A DNA stretch of 64,000 nucleotides from Scilla litardierei (Eukaryota; Streptophyta; Magnoliopsida; Asparagales; Asparagaceae). The first letter of the stretch is position 1, and every line of letters begins with the position of its first letter. The notes beneath the pieces are model-generated. The model was not told where the DNA came from, searched no databases, and worked only from the letters and a program-made list of their open reading frames with translations. The position numbers were made by a program, and so were the translations under genes. This document shows, one piece after another, positions 11,258 through 21,437 of this stretch. The stretch spans positions 60,023,334 through 60,087,333 of the forward strand of contig CM061134.1 in the NCBI GenBank assembly GCA_030789695.1, read 5' to 3'.

Positions 11258-11690
11258 GGGTGAATTAGTCGGTCAAAGAAGGGTGGCTGACCAACTAGTT
11301 TGGGAACTAGTCGGTCGGTCGTTCAACTGTAACCGACTAAGAGAAAACAGTAACTCCTGAAGGAAAAATGAACTTTGAATTAGTCGGTCTGTGAAGGCTT
11401 GTCAACCGACTAGTTTGAGAACTAGTCGGTCGGTGAGTGTTCATAGACCGACTAAGAGTAAACAGTAACTCGGCTGGGAAAATGATCAATGAACTAGTCG
11501 GTTGAAGAACAATGGCTGACCGACTAATTTGTAATCTAGTCGGTCGAAAGATGTTCTTAGACCGACTAAAGATAAACAGTAACTCCTGAATTATAATCAA
11601 AGCCCACTAGTCGGTCCATTAAGGATTGCCGACCGACTAGATTGAGATCTAGTCGGTTGGTTCTCCTTCTTGAACCAACTAATGTGCACA
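11258..11690 (-). repeat. U3 palindrome array of the minus-strand Tekay LTR
   Basis: Alternating TTAGTCGGTC / GACCGACTAG blocks correspond to 4020-4560. On the minus strand the array is followed by CTATATAAAC (11211-11220), so the array-then-TATA order is kept. Confidence 0.85.
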
Positions 11691-11964
11691 AAAAGTGTCG
11701 ATTCGAAGCGCGAAGCTTCGGGAAGATTTCTATGGCTTCTAGGATCGATTTATACTCTAAGATATGAGCGATAAGAAGCTCGTCATGAGTGACTCACCTC
11801 AAGCTCGACGATCTAAGGAAGGAAGCTAGAAAGTCACGACGATACGAACGAAATCGAAAGCTACGGAGATGGAAAATCACACGTAAAGAGAAAATCCACC
11901 AAGACTCATATAATACTCATATATAACATCGAAAACCCAAACACATGAAAAACCAGTCGTTACA

Positions 11965-12156
11965 TCCTCCCCAACTTAAAATAAAGTCCGTCCTCAGACT
12001 TTCTAACATATCTAGTCGCTCTAGTAACTACCCTCAATCAATATCACATTATCATTCAACCACGTATAGTCATTTCAAACGCTTATACATATGCACTAGG
12101 TAGTCAATCATTTATTCTACAATCATGTATTTATTCACGCACATTATACTCCTATA
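11965..12156 (-). other. polypurine tract and start of internal region of the minus-strand Tekay element
   Basis: Read on the minus strand, the sequence ends AAGTTGGGGAGGA directly before the LTR, so 11965-11975 is the polypurine tract. The rest is AT-rich and non-coding, and leads straight into the duplicated block at 12157. Confidence 0.7.
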
Positions 12157-14120
12157 CCTATCATAGCCAGACAATGTCATACACGTATTTCAATCATTCA
12201 TATAGTCACAACATCCTTATAGAACTATTAAATACTTATCACATACCATGGTGCACATACTCACAAACAACCAAATAGTTCACGCCACATTTAGATAACT
12301 ACCTATGAACCAAATAATAAGGATACACTACTCCCTATATCTCTTAGTGCACATCCAATACCAAACAATCAATATGTGTAATCACACCATACCATTATTA
12401 AAACAAGTTCACTATATCTAATATACATTCACCATCATTATAATTTCACAATTTATAGTCATTCAAATGCATGCACACATTTCACTATATTATCACTTCA
12501 TATATAGTCCTATAGCTATAATCACGACACACCACACATACCATAGTCACCAATTCCTATAACTATCACATACTTACCCGTGTATGGTGCACATCCACGC
12601 ATGCTAATGTAACATTCATATATACCACTATATACTCAGCACATATACACACTTAGCTTTAGCTAGCACACATATATTCACACAACCAAGTCCTTAGTGA
12701 ATAACTATACCACAAGACCAACTCATATAACTATATATTGGTATAGCCACCCACAATCGTGTGCGTAACACAACCAGGCACAAACAATCCAAACATTATA
12801 CATACATCATCCATCACTATACACCAACCACATACAATACACCAATGTACATAGAGTATACCCACTCAAGCTTGAGTGAGACTCAAATCATAGCAGAGTA
12901 TTCTATATACATAACACAACATCCATACATATATCAATACCAACACACATACAACTTCATAAGCACCATGAAATTAAATACACTATGACGACATATCAAA
13001 TTACACTAATGGGGCCCACCAAACTAAATTAAGGTTGACACGGCGACGACAAGCTCTATTGGCTAGACAAAAGGAAAGAAACCGAAATCAAAAGCGTGAC
13101 GAATGGAAAGATCGAAAAGCACGAGTTCATCTAGGACGAAGGTAAGGAGCCAGATTGGTTAGATGAACTAGGGTAAAACTGTGATTGCTTAGGTGGGAAG
13201 AGTAAGAGGTAAGGATACCCTTATGGAATAGAGAAAAATAGTATGTAAAAGTTTTAAGTTAAAATACGAAAAGTTTGAAAACTGTTGTACTTCAAAAGTT
13301 GATGTCCCTTTTCGTATAAAAATATTTAGAGGTCGATAAAACAAATTGTTCGAAATAAGCTTGAGTCGAATATACATGATAGGAGAAAACGGTTTATCGG
13401 TTTATATAAAATCATTATAAAAGGAAGTAAATCATTTACACTGATATTAAGGTCGTAGTTTAGGAAAATATTACACCTTAGTAATTTAATAACGTTTGCA
13501 AAGTTTGAAATGAAATTAAATTAACTGAAGAATTTAAACTCAGGTTAAATGCTTTCAAAGTCTTTAAGTCAGGGGAAAATTTAAAATAATCAATATTGAA
13601 ACTACTTTTAGAGGAATCAGGATTTGCCAAAAAGAACTGTTTTATACAAAGCTCTTAACATATGAGCTAACGAGCCTAGTACGGATATTTAAAAATATTT
13701 GAAATTCAATTTAGTTTAGAAATTATTCTAAGAGCATGTATGGTAAATGGAAAGATAATAATAGCTTATTAGTAGTATTATCAAAATTGGTGGTAAAACT
13801 TTAAAATCAAATTATGGAAGGTCTAGATCAGGAAATGGTTTTGAAAAGTAATTTTACGAAAATCGGAACAAGGAAAAACGTTGAGCTTAAAATCGACTTG
13901 CTGAAATCATATGCGACTTGAAAAGTATATTAAAGAAAGCGTGACGAGTCATTTGAACCGCATAAATAAGAAAGGAAAATTATAAATCGAATTGGAAAAA
14001 ATAGAAATACGGCTCAGAATACAATTAATATATGAAAAGGAACAAGATATTTAAATAGGTATGAAAAGTATAGGCTGGAAAAACATTATAAAACAGTAAT
14101 CAAAATCTCGTCAAAACTTT
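12157..14120. repeat. AT-rich non-coding block, copy B
   Basis: This is the paralogue of 6322-8285. It preserves, uninterrupted, the CCTAT site at which the element ending at 6321 inserted in copy A. Homology stops abruptly at about 14120, where the internal leader of a minus-strand copia element begins. The junction is therefore a deletion or recombination breakpoint. Confidence 0.85.
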
Positions 14121-15661
14121 AAAACATTTTAAAAGTATCTCATAACTTTAAAACATCTTAAAAGTATTTTTTAAAAAAAAATTCAATGTTTAATAAAATC
14201 GCAGTGCTAGATCGTTATGCAAACCTAGGCTCTGATACCACTGTAGAGTTTTAGGGAACCCTTAGGGCACAAAAACTCTATTACCTTCCTAAGTCGGACG
14301 GAACATAGACATAAAAATAATAACTTTGCAGCGGAAGAATAAACAAGTTAAACAATTTAACTTAGCCCTAACGTATAAGACCCTTAGCCAAGATCTATGC
14401 CGACTCAGGAATGGATCTGACCATCCCAAGAAGGATCTAACCTACAGCGATTAAAGTAAACTAATGCTTAAAACACATACCCGGAATCTCAACCCTGGGG
14501 CAGGGGAGCCGCTCCCCGTCCCACACCGAGCCGCTCCTTGAACCACTCCCCGAACCGCTCCTCGAACCGCTCTGCATCCCGAGGCGATCAATCCCCGTGT
14601 CACCGAGCCAACCACGCACGGAAGAAAGTTTCACGCGAGTGAAACCTTCGCCAAGATTTCGGATCCGAATCTGAACTCATTTGCGGCTTTGCTAGAGCCC
14701 TCGGGATTAAGGCAGAAATATAAGGAGAAGAAGACTATTAAATTAAGCCTAGATCCGAGCGTGCTCCAACATTTACGGGAGCCGATCAGATCTAGAGCTT
14801 GGAACGAGTTTGGAGGAAGGGGGATGCCTCTATTTATATAGGCGGTCTCTCCCCTTTTCCGCACAACCGATGTGGGACTATTAATTGGAGTTAATTAAAA
14901 TCAAGTTAGTTTGCCTTTCACAAAGTGCAAACTTCCGTGAATTTTAACTCCCTCACCGTTGAGCTTCATGATTGATACAACCTACCAATTCGAAGGGTGT
15001 TCAACGGTGGACGCATAGGAAAAAACGGCGAGTCAATCGGAGTCCGTTTGACTCTCCAATTGATCGCCCAAAGTTCAGCCCAAGGCTTGTTTTTCGCAGA
15101 AACTGAGCCGTCAAAAACTACCAATAAACATAGGGTTCTGCACCCTATGGTGGGGCCCAGCCAGTGGGCCCCACAGTTCAAATACTGCTGACTGGGCGCC
15201 TGGCCCAGACCTGGGCACAGGCGCCCAGGCGCCTGCGGCCCTGGCGCCAGGCGCCTGGGCCCAAGCGGGCCCAGGGCGCCCGCCCTGGGTGCATGGGCAG
15301 GCGCCCAGGCGCCAGGGCCTGGGCACGGGCCCAGGCCCAGGGCTGGCACTGTCCAGGTGTCAAGGCCATACCCTAGTCTGGCCTGGGTCAACATGGTCTG
15401 AATTTACTGGACCTATTGAACTGTTTTAGGCATATCTTGAGCATCCGGCGTCCTATTTGGACGTCGTTCGAACTTGGATTTAGACCGGGACATTCCCGTC
15501 TTACCCGTGAACTTTTCCTTGCGTTTATTATATTAAATATAGTCTTAAACAATTTAAGACAAATTTAATTTATTTTGCATCATATGCAAATTAGTCCCTA
15601 TCTAGGCTTAAATTTATCATTTGCATCAAATACAAATGATCCGAGGGCACATTCCTCTACA
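14121..15661 (-). mobile_element. copia-3-family 5' LTR (14242-15661) plus about 120 bp of leader, truncated
   Basis: On the minus strand the LTR runs TGTAGAGG ... CTCTACA (1420 bp) and is related to the LTRs at 47915 and 54854. It is followed after one base by the tRNA-iMet PBS TGGTATCAGAGC (14229-14240 on the plus strand). About 120 bp of AT-rich leader similar to that of copia-3 follows, and then the sequence breaks off at about 14120. The LTR has a GC-rich palindrome array (15186-15353) and a CTATATAAATAG TATA box (14830-14841). The rest of the element is missing. Confidence 0.85.
15186..15353 (-). repeat. GC-rich palindrome array in copia LTR U3
   Basis: Repeated CCTGGGC, GCGCCCAGGCGCC and GGCGCCTGGGCC blocks form overlapping hairpins. 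It corresponds to 48181-48405 and lies upstream of the TATA box on the minus strand. The overlapping reading frames here are by-products of GC-rich repeats lacking stops. Confidence 0.8.
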
Positions 15662-15708
15662 CCCTGACTACTCCCCACTCATGTCCCTGCGATTTGCCTC
15701 TATATAGG
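15662..15708 (-). other. probable remnant of a Tat-like LTR (TATA region)
   Basis: On the minus strand this reads CCTATATAGAGGCAAATCG and onward, resembling the CTATAAAG promoter region of the LTR at 24136. With 23509-23771 it would be one LTR split by E1. The stretch is only 47 bp long, so the assignment is tentative. Confidence 0.4.
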
Positions 15709-15771
15709 TGATCACTCCAAAATGCAACCCTAGAGCACAACCTAGTATGGCGCAAATTATACGGAGATAAA

Positions 15772-15789
15772 TCCCCGGCAACGGCGCCA
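15772..15789 (-). other. PBS-like tRNA-Asp sequence embedded within the 3' LTR
   Basis: TCCCCGGCAACGGCGCCA on the plus strand is identical to the real PBS at 21414-21431 but lies 63 bp inside the LTR. The other LTR has the same embedded copy at 21501-21518. Confidence 0.85.
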
Positions 15790-16960
15790 AAAACTTGATC
15801 GGCCCCGGATATACACCCGGAGAACGATTGTAGTTTTACCGCAAGCGTATGGTCAAGTGACGAGCGGGTATCGAACACGAGGAGGTGGTGTTGGTTCCAA
15901 TCTATCCTAGGTTGGTTTGACTACGAATGTATTATTGGTGGAGATGGTTATGGTATGTTGTAATGACAATGGTGATGGATGTCGGTGTTGGTGATAAAGA
16001 TGTTGGTCTAGTATCGATTCAAATATAATATAATAAAAGAGTCTAGAGCTAGGGAATCCCCACTACGGATCGTCATTCATCCTTGTAAACAGTGAATCTC
16101 AATATTACTAGACTTGAATTGAGGTGAACTAGTCGTAACTGAATAGAGAACCAAGCTCACGCTCTCTCGCTATTGCCGGTCTATAGCAACCTAGGTTAGT
16201 GCCCAATCTCTTGCAAACTCTAACCTAAGACACTAGCATGAGGATCGACATCATCGTTCAATCGCTCCTCGAGCCCACTCTCGTGCAAACTCGAGTCACG
16301 ATCTAGGTTGTGATAGTTCGTATTCGTCCAATCTCTTGCAAACGAATATGGGTATAGATTTATAATAAAAATGCTAGCTTTGGTCCAATCTCTTGCAAAC
16401 CAAATCTAGTGGATTTCGATTATAAACCTAAATCGAATATCTAGGCCTTTCCATCGATTAGAATCCAATCTCTTGCAAACCCCAATCGATGGAAATTCCT
16501 AGCTATCCGTAATAAATCAATCACAACCTAACCCCTTTAGCAATTCTAGCAACATATGAAACCATTCATCACAAATCTGAAATTAGATCTATAGGGTTCA
16601 TCCACATGCCCTAGAACAACAAATCTACTCAAGCATAGCAATAACAGTATGAGAATCAATAAAAATCATTGCTTGCATACAAAAAGATAGAAAAACAAAG
16701 ATTCAAATAGCAAGAACAAAATACTTAGCTTTGATGAAGATCTTCAATCTAAATACAAGCTTTTTGATCCAAGAGGGGGCCTAGGGCATGGCCTAACCTC
16801 TAAAATAATTACCAAGAAAACATATGGGGACTTTTTTCTAATGGTGGCTACAAAACCCTTATATAGTCTCCCAAAACCTTAGCAAATAACCCTAGAAAAA
16901 CCCCCAAAATCGTGCCCAAAAACAGCCCAAACCGCAACTTAAAATCTGGGCCCGTCGCCG

Positions 16961-17475
16961 ACTCGGCCGAGTGGAACATGTGACCCGGCCGAGTGGAAAT
17001 TCCAGCACTGCAGCGTCAACTTACAGAAATTCTCCAGATTTCATCCGACCTCTGATTGGCGTATTCTTGGCGGCGTTGGAACCTTCATGAAGTCTACTAT
17101 CCATAAAAAATATGAGAAAAATACTTTGATTGCTGGAATGATAGCAGATTTCAAAAGAGTGGGAGGCTGTCTGAAAATCTGGGCGCTGCGTGTCCTCGGC
17201 ATCACTCGGCCGAGCGGCAAATGTCACTCGGCCGAGGGGCTTTTGGTACTCGACCGAGTCGGAGCTCGTAGTCGACTGACGGATTACAGTAAGTCTGGTC
17301 TTTTGGTTGCAGTCGTTCGTGTGCCACTCGGGCGAGTGGTGTCTCCATACTCGGCCGAGTCGGATGTCGTCACTCGGCCGAGTGCACGCTAATCTTCAAG
17401 TAATTGTGTGTCCGATCTGGCCGGCCGAGCGGGCTTCTTTGCTCGGCCGAGTGACTCCTTCACTCGGCCGAGTGG
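16961..17475 (-). repeat. CTCGGCCGAGT palindrome array in the E1 3' LTR
   Basis: About ten palindromes of the type ACTCGGCCGAGT or close variants are spread over 515 bp. On the minus strand they end about 90 bp before the TATA box. The array matches 22690-23203 in the 5' LTR, with point differences that include gain or loss of perfect symmetry. Confidence 0.85.
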
Positions 17476-17778
17476 CATGCTGAAAATGCCCAATCTTCAT
17501 CATTTCGCTTCCTCGTCGCTCCTACGACGTTCTTTCTTCTTCCACTCGTCTTCTATCGCTGATAGGTCCTCAATAAGTCCATGAGCGATGCTCCGTTACG
17601 CGTGCAAGTCCTTTAAGCTCATTTTTTCTCCCAATTGCTCATATTTCCTGAAATCCGACAAAAACAAGAATAGTGAAAAGTAACACAATATCATCGAATA
17701 ATCGTGAAAATCGCAATATGAGCAACCGAAATGGCATGCAAATATGCAGAAAAAAAGGTGTAAAATATGGAGTGATCA

Positions 17779-17793
17779 AAATCCCCCAATCTT
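17779..17793 (-). promoter_or_regulatory. polypurine tract of E1
   Basis: On the minus strand, AAGATTGGGGGATTT directly precedes the LTR start TGATCACTCC. It is followed on the plus strand by TTACCTCTTACTCGTCCTCG, a block also found at the same place in E2. Confidence 0.75.
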
Positions 17794-19765
17794 ACCTCTT
17801 ACTCGTCCTCGAGGAAGATAAGTAGAGAGACGAACTCGGGAGATGAAAATAAAGAAAATGAAATGAAAAAGAAAGAACACGAGGTGGAATGGGTCGCTAG
17901 ATTATTCTCTCAGATCTCACGCCAAAGCTACACATCACGATAACTTGGAAAATACGAATCACATGCTATAAGGATTTCATATCTTACTTAAACATGGTAC
18001 TTGCAAGCTTTTAAGAACAAAGGAAGGGACTCCCTAAATTCATGCAATCAACTCATATTCACATCATGAATTTCATAGAATATAATATACAATTCATTGG
18101 TGATGCACTTTTCAATCAAAAGTTATAAATGAAGCAAATAAGATACACACGAAGCATGCAATAGAGAATAGAATAAGAGTCATGGCATTCACATATTTAT
18201 TTCAAATCATGAAAAATCTCCATATCTAATATATTTTGCAAAGTCTAAGCATTATCGTATATCCCCATTCATGCACGTCTCCACTCTAAGGTCATACTCA
18301 CTCATTTGGTCAAATGAATTCACCCCCCTCCCAAGCTTAGCTTGAGGCATCGCATCTAAAGGAATATGATAGCGGAAAATGGGATTTTTGCCTTGGTTTT
18401 CCCAAGTATTTTGTGGCTCCAATAATGAGATAGAGAAATATCTTTCTTTTTCTCTTTTTTTTGAACATTTTGTTTCTCATTTTTTTTCTTTTTGGATTTT
18501 TGTAGGAGCTATATGATTTGTATTTTTGGTTTTTGGCTCCTTTTTGGCTTTTTGGACTTTTTGGAGCAACCTTTTTCTTTTGTAGGGATTTTTGGGAAAT
18601 AGATGCGATATAAATAGCTTTAGGAGGTGAACTCAAGTGACATGTAGAGAATAAAAAGATATATGTGGAGGAAGAAATAATGTAGCACTCGGTTCACTCT
18701 AAGATGTGCACGAATGGTTCAATAAAATAATAATTCAACTAAAACTCATATGTAAGCATGGATATTCTCAATCATTTTAATAAATAGTGAAGTCAAGCAG
18801 TAAAGTTTACAACCATATCAGGCATGCAACAGAAGGTGAATAAGACAATAAAACTGATGCTTTAGATATACTAATGATGCGTGAATCTTGGTGCATTTCC
18901 AACAAAAGCATACTAAACACTAATCAAAACATTCAGCTTCAATTAATATCATGCATTCATATAGAGGAATCATCAAAAGAAATGGATTTGCAAGAACATG
19001 TGAATAGCAAGACTATGGAATACTCTAAGTAGCATGGCAAGGAATAATAAGCATCGTGATGGTTGCTAAAGCAATAAGAGATATCATCATACGAAATTCA
19101 TCTAGCGGAAGAAGAAAAAAGAAAAATAAAGAAATAAAAATAAAAGAGAGGAAAGAAAAGAAAAACAAGCACAACATGATGCATGAACACACATAAAAGG
19201 AAAATAAGATGGAAAAATCAAAAAGATGATGCAAAAATTTTGAAAAATTTAAAAAAACCCTGAAATAAAGTAAAAATGCAACTAATGCATCTAAATGGCA
19301 TGGAAATGCACTCCCCCAAGCTTAAACTTCACATTGTCCTCAATGTGATCATAGAGGAAGAATATGAGGAACAACGATAATAATAGGGGGGTGAATGCAA
19401 AATGATGAAATGAATGACATGAGATCCTAATGCAACTATATGCACATACAATGATTCATGAGAGCGCCTTCCCCCAAGCTTATACCAAACAATCCTATCC
19501 AAATGACTTGATCGATAAAATCACGACTTTGCTAAGCGTGATCAAGTCAAATGAATAAGAAAGTAAGGTTTCACTTGAAAGAAATGCTTGATGGTGGTGA
19601 GCAAAAGGATGTGACACATCAAAATATAAAGAGGGCAATATATATATAATGGGTTTGGGGTGTAAAAATTTTGTTTCCGTCATATGAGGTAATATTTATT
19701 CAAGCAAATCTATACGGTTCTCTCGCTGTCGAGAGAATTCGGGTTTATTGAAAGCATAAAAATTT
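17794..19765 (-). other. non-coding 3' internal region of E1
   Basis: AT-rich, with no supported gene. The small lysine-rich frame at 18337-18636 is low-complexity. The region carries further polypurine-like blocks (18325-18340, 19311-19324, 19468-19482). At 19330-19347 a perfect hairpin CACATTGTCCTCAATGTG is also present in E2. Confidence 0.7.
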
Positions 19766-20782
19766 CTACACTACTGGATTAATATCACCTATAGCAAAAG
19801 GCGGATCCAGTATCTTTGCCGGTGCAGGCAACTGCTCCAACTGCTCCTTCTGTGGCTCTGCCAGATGCGTGTGTCCACGGACTCCAACGAACTCCAGCAA
19901 TGCATCCTCCAGCATTCCCACAAGGACTCCACCTGTACCCTGCAGAGAATAGGATGCATCAGTTCGCTGCAAAAAATTCACCCTCGTAATAAAAGTATCC
20001 CAAAGAGGATCGTCTATAGAAATATATGGAATAAATGATGGTGGACGATACTTCCCTGGAAATAATCCAATATCCTCACGTGCCGTGATAGCTGTCTCCA
20101 TGGTATCCTCTCTCAGCTGCTCAGGTAAATCTACATCATAGGTGTGGACCTCCTCGATAGGCTCGTCGAACTGTGACATGTCCAAGCATACCTCCGGTCC
20201 ATAATCGTATGTGTGCTGCAAAAGGTATGACGTGTCAAAAATATCTGAATCAAAATAAATATCAAATGGAATGCATGATTCAGATATGGAGTGGGTAAAA
20301 ATATCTCCCTGAGTGGGAGCAGTAAGCTCTGTGGGATAGTCCTCGACGTCAGTGGGAGGATGAGGTGGCTGCGGGAGCTCCAATAGAGGAGGGTAGTGCT
20401 CGGGATCCTCATGAATGGCTATGTCCTCGTCCCGATGCACGACCTCCTCGACAATAAACTCTGGCTCCGTGTGTGATGCCTCCTCAAAAGCATGCTTCGG
20501 CTCTGCGAGGTAAATAACATCACTGTCTTCTCCATCTGAATCATCTCCATCCATCCACTCATCGTATGGACTAGCTGTGTGTGTGGGTGGGGGAGTGACG
20601 ACGGTGAAACCCGGCTCTGTAGAAACACGCCCTGAGTATCTCATCACAGTTCTCTCATCAGAAGTGGCTGCATCTGTGCCTGGCACTGTTGTCTCCTCAG
20701 ATGTGGAAGCATCAATGTCCTCAGCCTGCCGTCCAAGAATCTCATCCAGATATGCATAAAAATGTGTGGTCCATATAATCAC
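19766..20782 (-). CDS. unrecognised acidic protein of E1, C-terminal part
   Basis: A 338-codon frame, rich in Asp and Glu, that begins with GTG overlapping the TGA of the upstream frame. It is probably not an independent gene but the continuation of 20779-21246 after a frameshift or readthrough. Features seen: WTTHFYAYLDEIL at the start; an acidic Pro-rich module EPEF...HYPPLLELPQPP (about codons 105-140) that repeats a module of the upstream frame; an aromatic FPGKYRPPSF...DDPLWDTF region; GTGGVLVGMLEDALLE; and a C-terminal Gln/Glu-rich tail. The last third is clearly homologous to 58231-58743 in E2. I do not recognise the family. A derived gag or env-like protein is possible. Confidence 0.65.
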   Translation of the reverse strand: MIIWTTHFYAYLDEILGRQAEDIDASTSEETTVPGTDAATSDERTVMRYSGRVSTEPGFTVVTPPPTHTASPYDEWMDGDDSDGEDSDVIYLAEPKHAFEEASHTEPEFIVEEVVHRDEDIAIHEDPEHYPPLLELPQPPHPPTDVEDYPTELTAPTQGDIFTHSISESCIPFDIYFDSDIFDTSYLLQHTYDYGPEVCLDMSQFDEPIEEVHTYDVDLPEQLREDTMETAITAREDIGLFPGKYRPPSFIPYISIDDPLWDTFITRVNFLQRTDASYSLQGTGGVLVGMLEDALLEFVGVRGHTHLAEPQKEQLEQLPAPAKILDPPFAIGDINPVV

Positions 20783-21246
20783 AGCCTCAGCAGAAGGTAG
20801 GGTGGCTGCGGAAGCTCAACTATCGGTGGGCAAGACTCTGGATTTATCTGAAGGAAGTTACCCTCGTCCCAAAGTGCTACCTCCGTAATGCAATGCTCTG
20901 GCTCTGCATGTGATGCCTCCTCGTGAACTATCAATGTAGGCTCTCTCTGGCGTGGTGATGCTGGCTGCTCATGTGTGTCAACTTGTGGAGAAGCATCATG
21001 TGGAGGGGAATGCCCGCAAGCAATCCGAAAATATAGTCTATCCCCCTCAAGACTGACATGGATGTACTCCTCAATTGTTCCTGCAGCTGAAACATGGTTC
21101 ATAACAAAATCTGTAAATCGTAGATCAAATGCATCACCTGCCGTAATGCTCTCTGAACCGGTGAACCTCACTGACTCCAAGAGGCCCTCCAATAAGTTCC
21201 GAAATGCTTCCTCCTCAAAATCTGTGGTCCACATAAAACCATCCAT
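20779..21246 (-). CDS. unrecognised acidic protein of E1, N-terminal part
   Basis: A 155-codon frame starting at ATG 21246, about 170 bp after the PBS, so it is the first reading frame of the element. A module of about 50 residues spans GSESITAGDAFDLRF and AAGTIEEYIHVSLEGD. The same module occurs twice in E2 (about 59200-59340 and 59400-59560). It ends with an acidic Pro-rich stretch EPEHCITEV...CPPIVELPQPP that is duplicated in the next frame. No zinc knuckle, signal peptide or enzyme motif is visible. It is likely the retained structural gene of a non-autonomous element. Function unknown. Confidence 0.65.
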   Translation of the reverse strand: MDGFMWTTDFEEEAFRNLLEGLLESVRFTGSESITAGDAFDLRFTDFVMNHVSAAGTIEEYIHVSLEGDRLYFRIACGHSPPHDASPQVDTHEQPASPRQREPTLIVHEEASHAEPEHCITEVALWDEGNFLQINPESCPPIVELPQPPYLLLRL

Positions 21247-21413
21247 AACACCTGATAAACAAAGATAAATACCTGGAGAAAAATATTAGTGGCACAAAAG
21301 AATATAGAAATGGTAGTAAGGGTGGCGGGGGTGAAATTTTCTTTTTTTAAAATTTTTTTTTTCGTAGTCTAATCAACCTAAAGGTGACAAATTGGCACCC
21401 AACGGGAAACACC

Positions 21414-21431
21414 TCCCCGGCAACGGCGCCA
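21414..21431 (-). promoter_or_regulatory. primer binding site of E1 (tRNA-Asp)
   Basis: On the minus strand this reads TGGCGCCGTTGCCGGGGA, complementary to the 3' end of plant tRNA-Asp including CCA. It lies 6 bp from the LTR end at 21438. The leader 21247-21413 between it and the first ATG holds no gene. Confidence 0.88.
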
Positions 21432-21437
21432 AAAACT

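Larger units (their letters stand above)
9326..11964 (-). mobile_element. Tekay-family LTR, minus strand (3' LTR, 2639 bp)
   Basis: On the plus strand it reads TGTCACGCCCTG ... CCAGTCGTTACA, the reverse complement of the 3756-6321 LTR. The sequence right of 11964 (TCCTCCCC) is the complement of the GGGGAGGA polypurine tract, so this is a 3' LTR with its internal region to the right. The middle differs from the plus-strand copy by two local tandem expansions. No PBS lies at the left border. It probably inserted into, or recombined with, the element that supplied copy A. Confidence 0.85.
15709..17778 (-). repeat. 3' LTR of E1 (2070 bp)
   Basis: It runs from TGATCACTCC to GGAGTGATCA on the plus strand. 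It contains an embedded PBS-like block (15772-15789), a TATA box read as GACTATATAAGG on the minus strand (16857-16868), several GATC-rich short repeats, CCAATCTCTTGCAAAC motifs (16327-16480), and a CTCGGCCGAGT palindrome array. Confidence 0.88.

Noticed and set aside
12761..12988. 75-codon frame identical to one at 6926-7153, suggesting conservation
   Set aside because: The identity comes from the recent 2-kb duplication. The surrounding non-coding sequence is equally conserved.
14966..15394. Overlapping Pro/Ala/Gly-rich frames (142, 71, 70 and 63 codons) in GC-rich sequence
   Set aside because: They lie in the palindrome array of a copia LTR. GC-rich repeats lack stop codons in all frames.
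18337..18636. 99-codon lysine-rich minus-strand frame
   Set aside because: Low-complexity A/T-rich sequence (long T runs on the plus strand) inside the non-coding part of E1, with no counterpart in E2.
21414..21431. Possible tRNA-Asp gene
   Set aside because: Only the 18-nt 3' end complement is present, placed exactly at an LTR border. There is no cloverleaf upstream, so it is a primer binding site.
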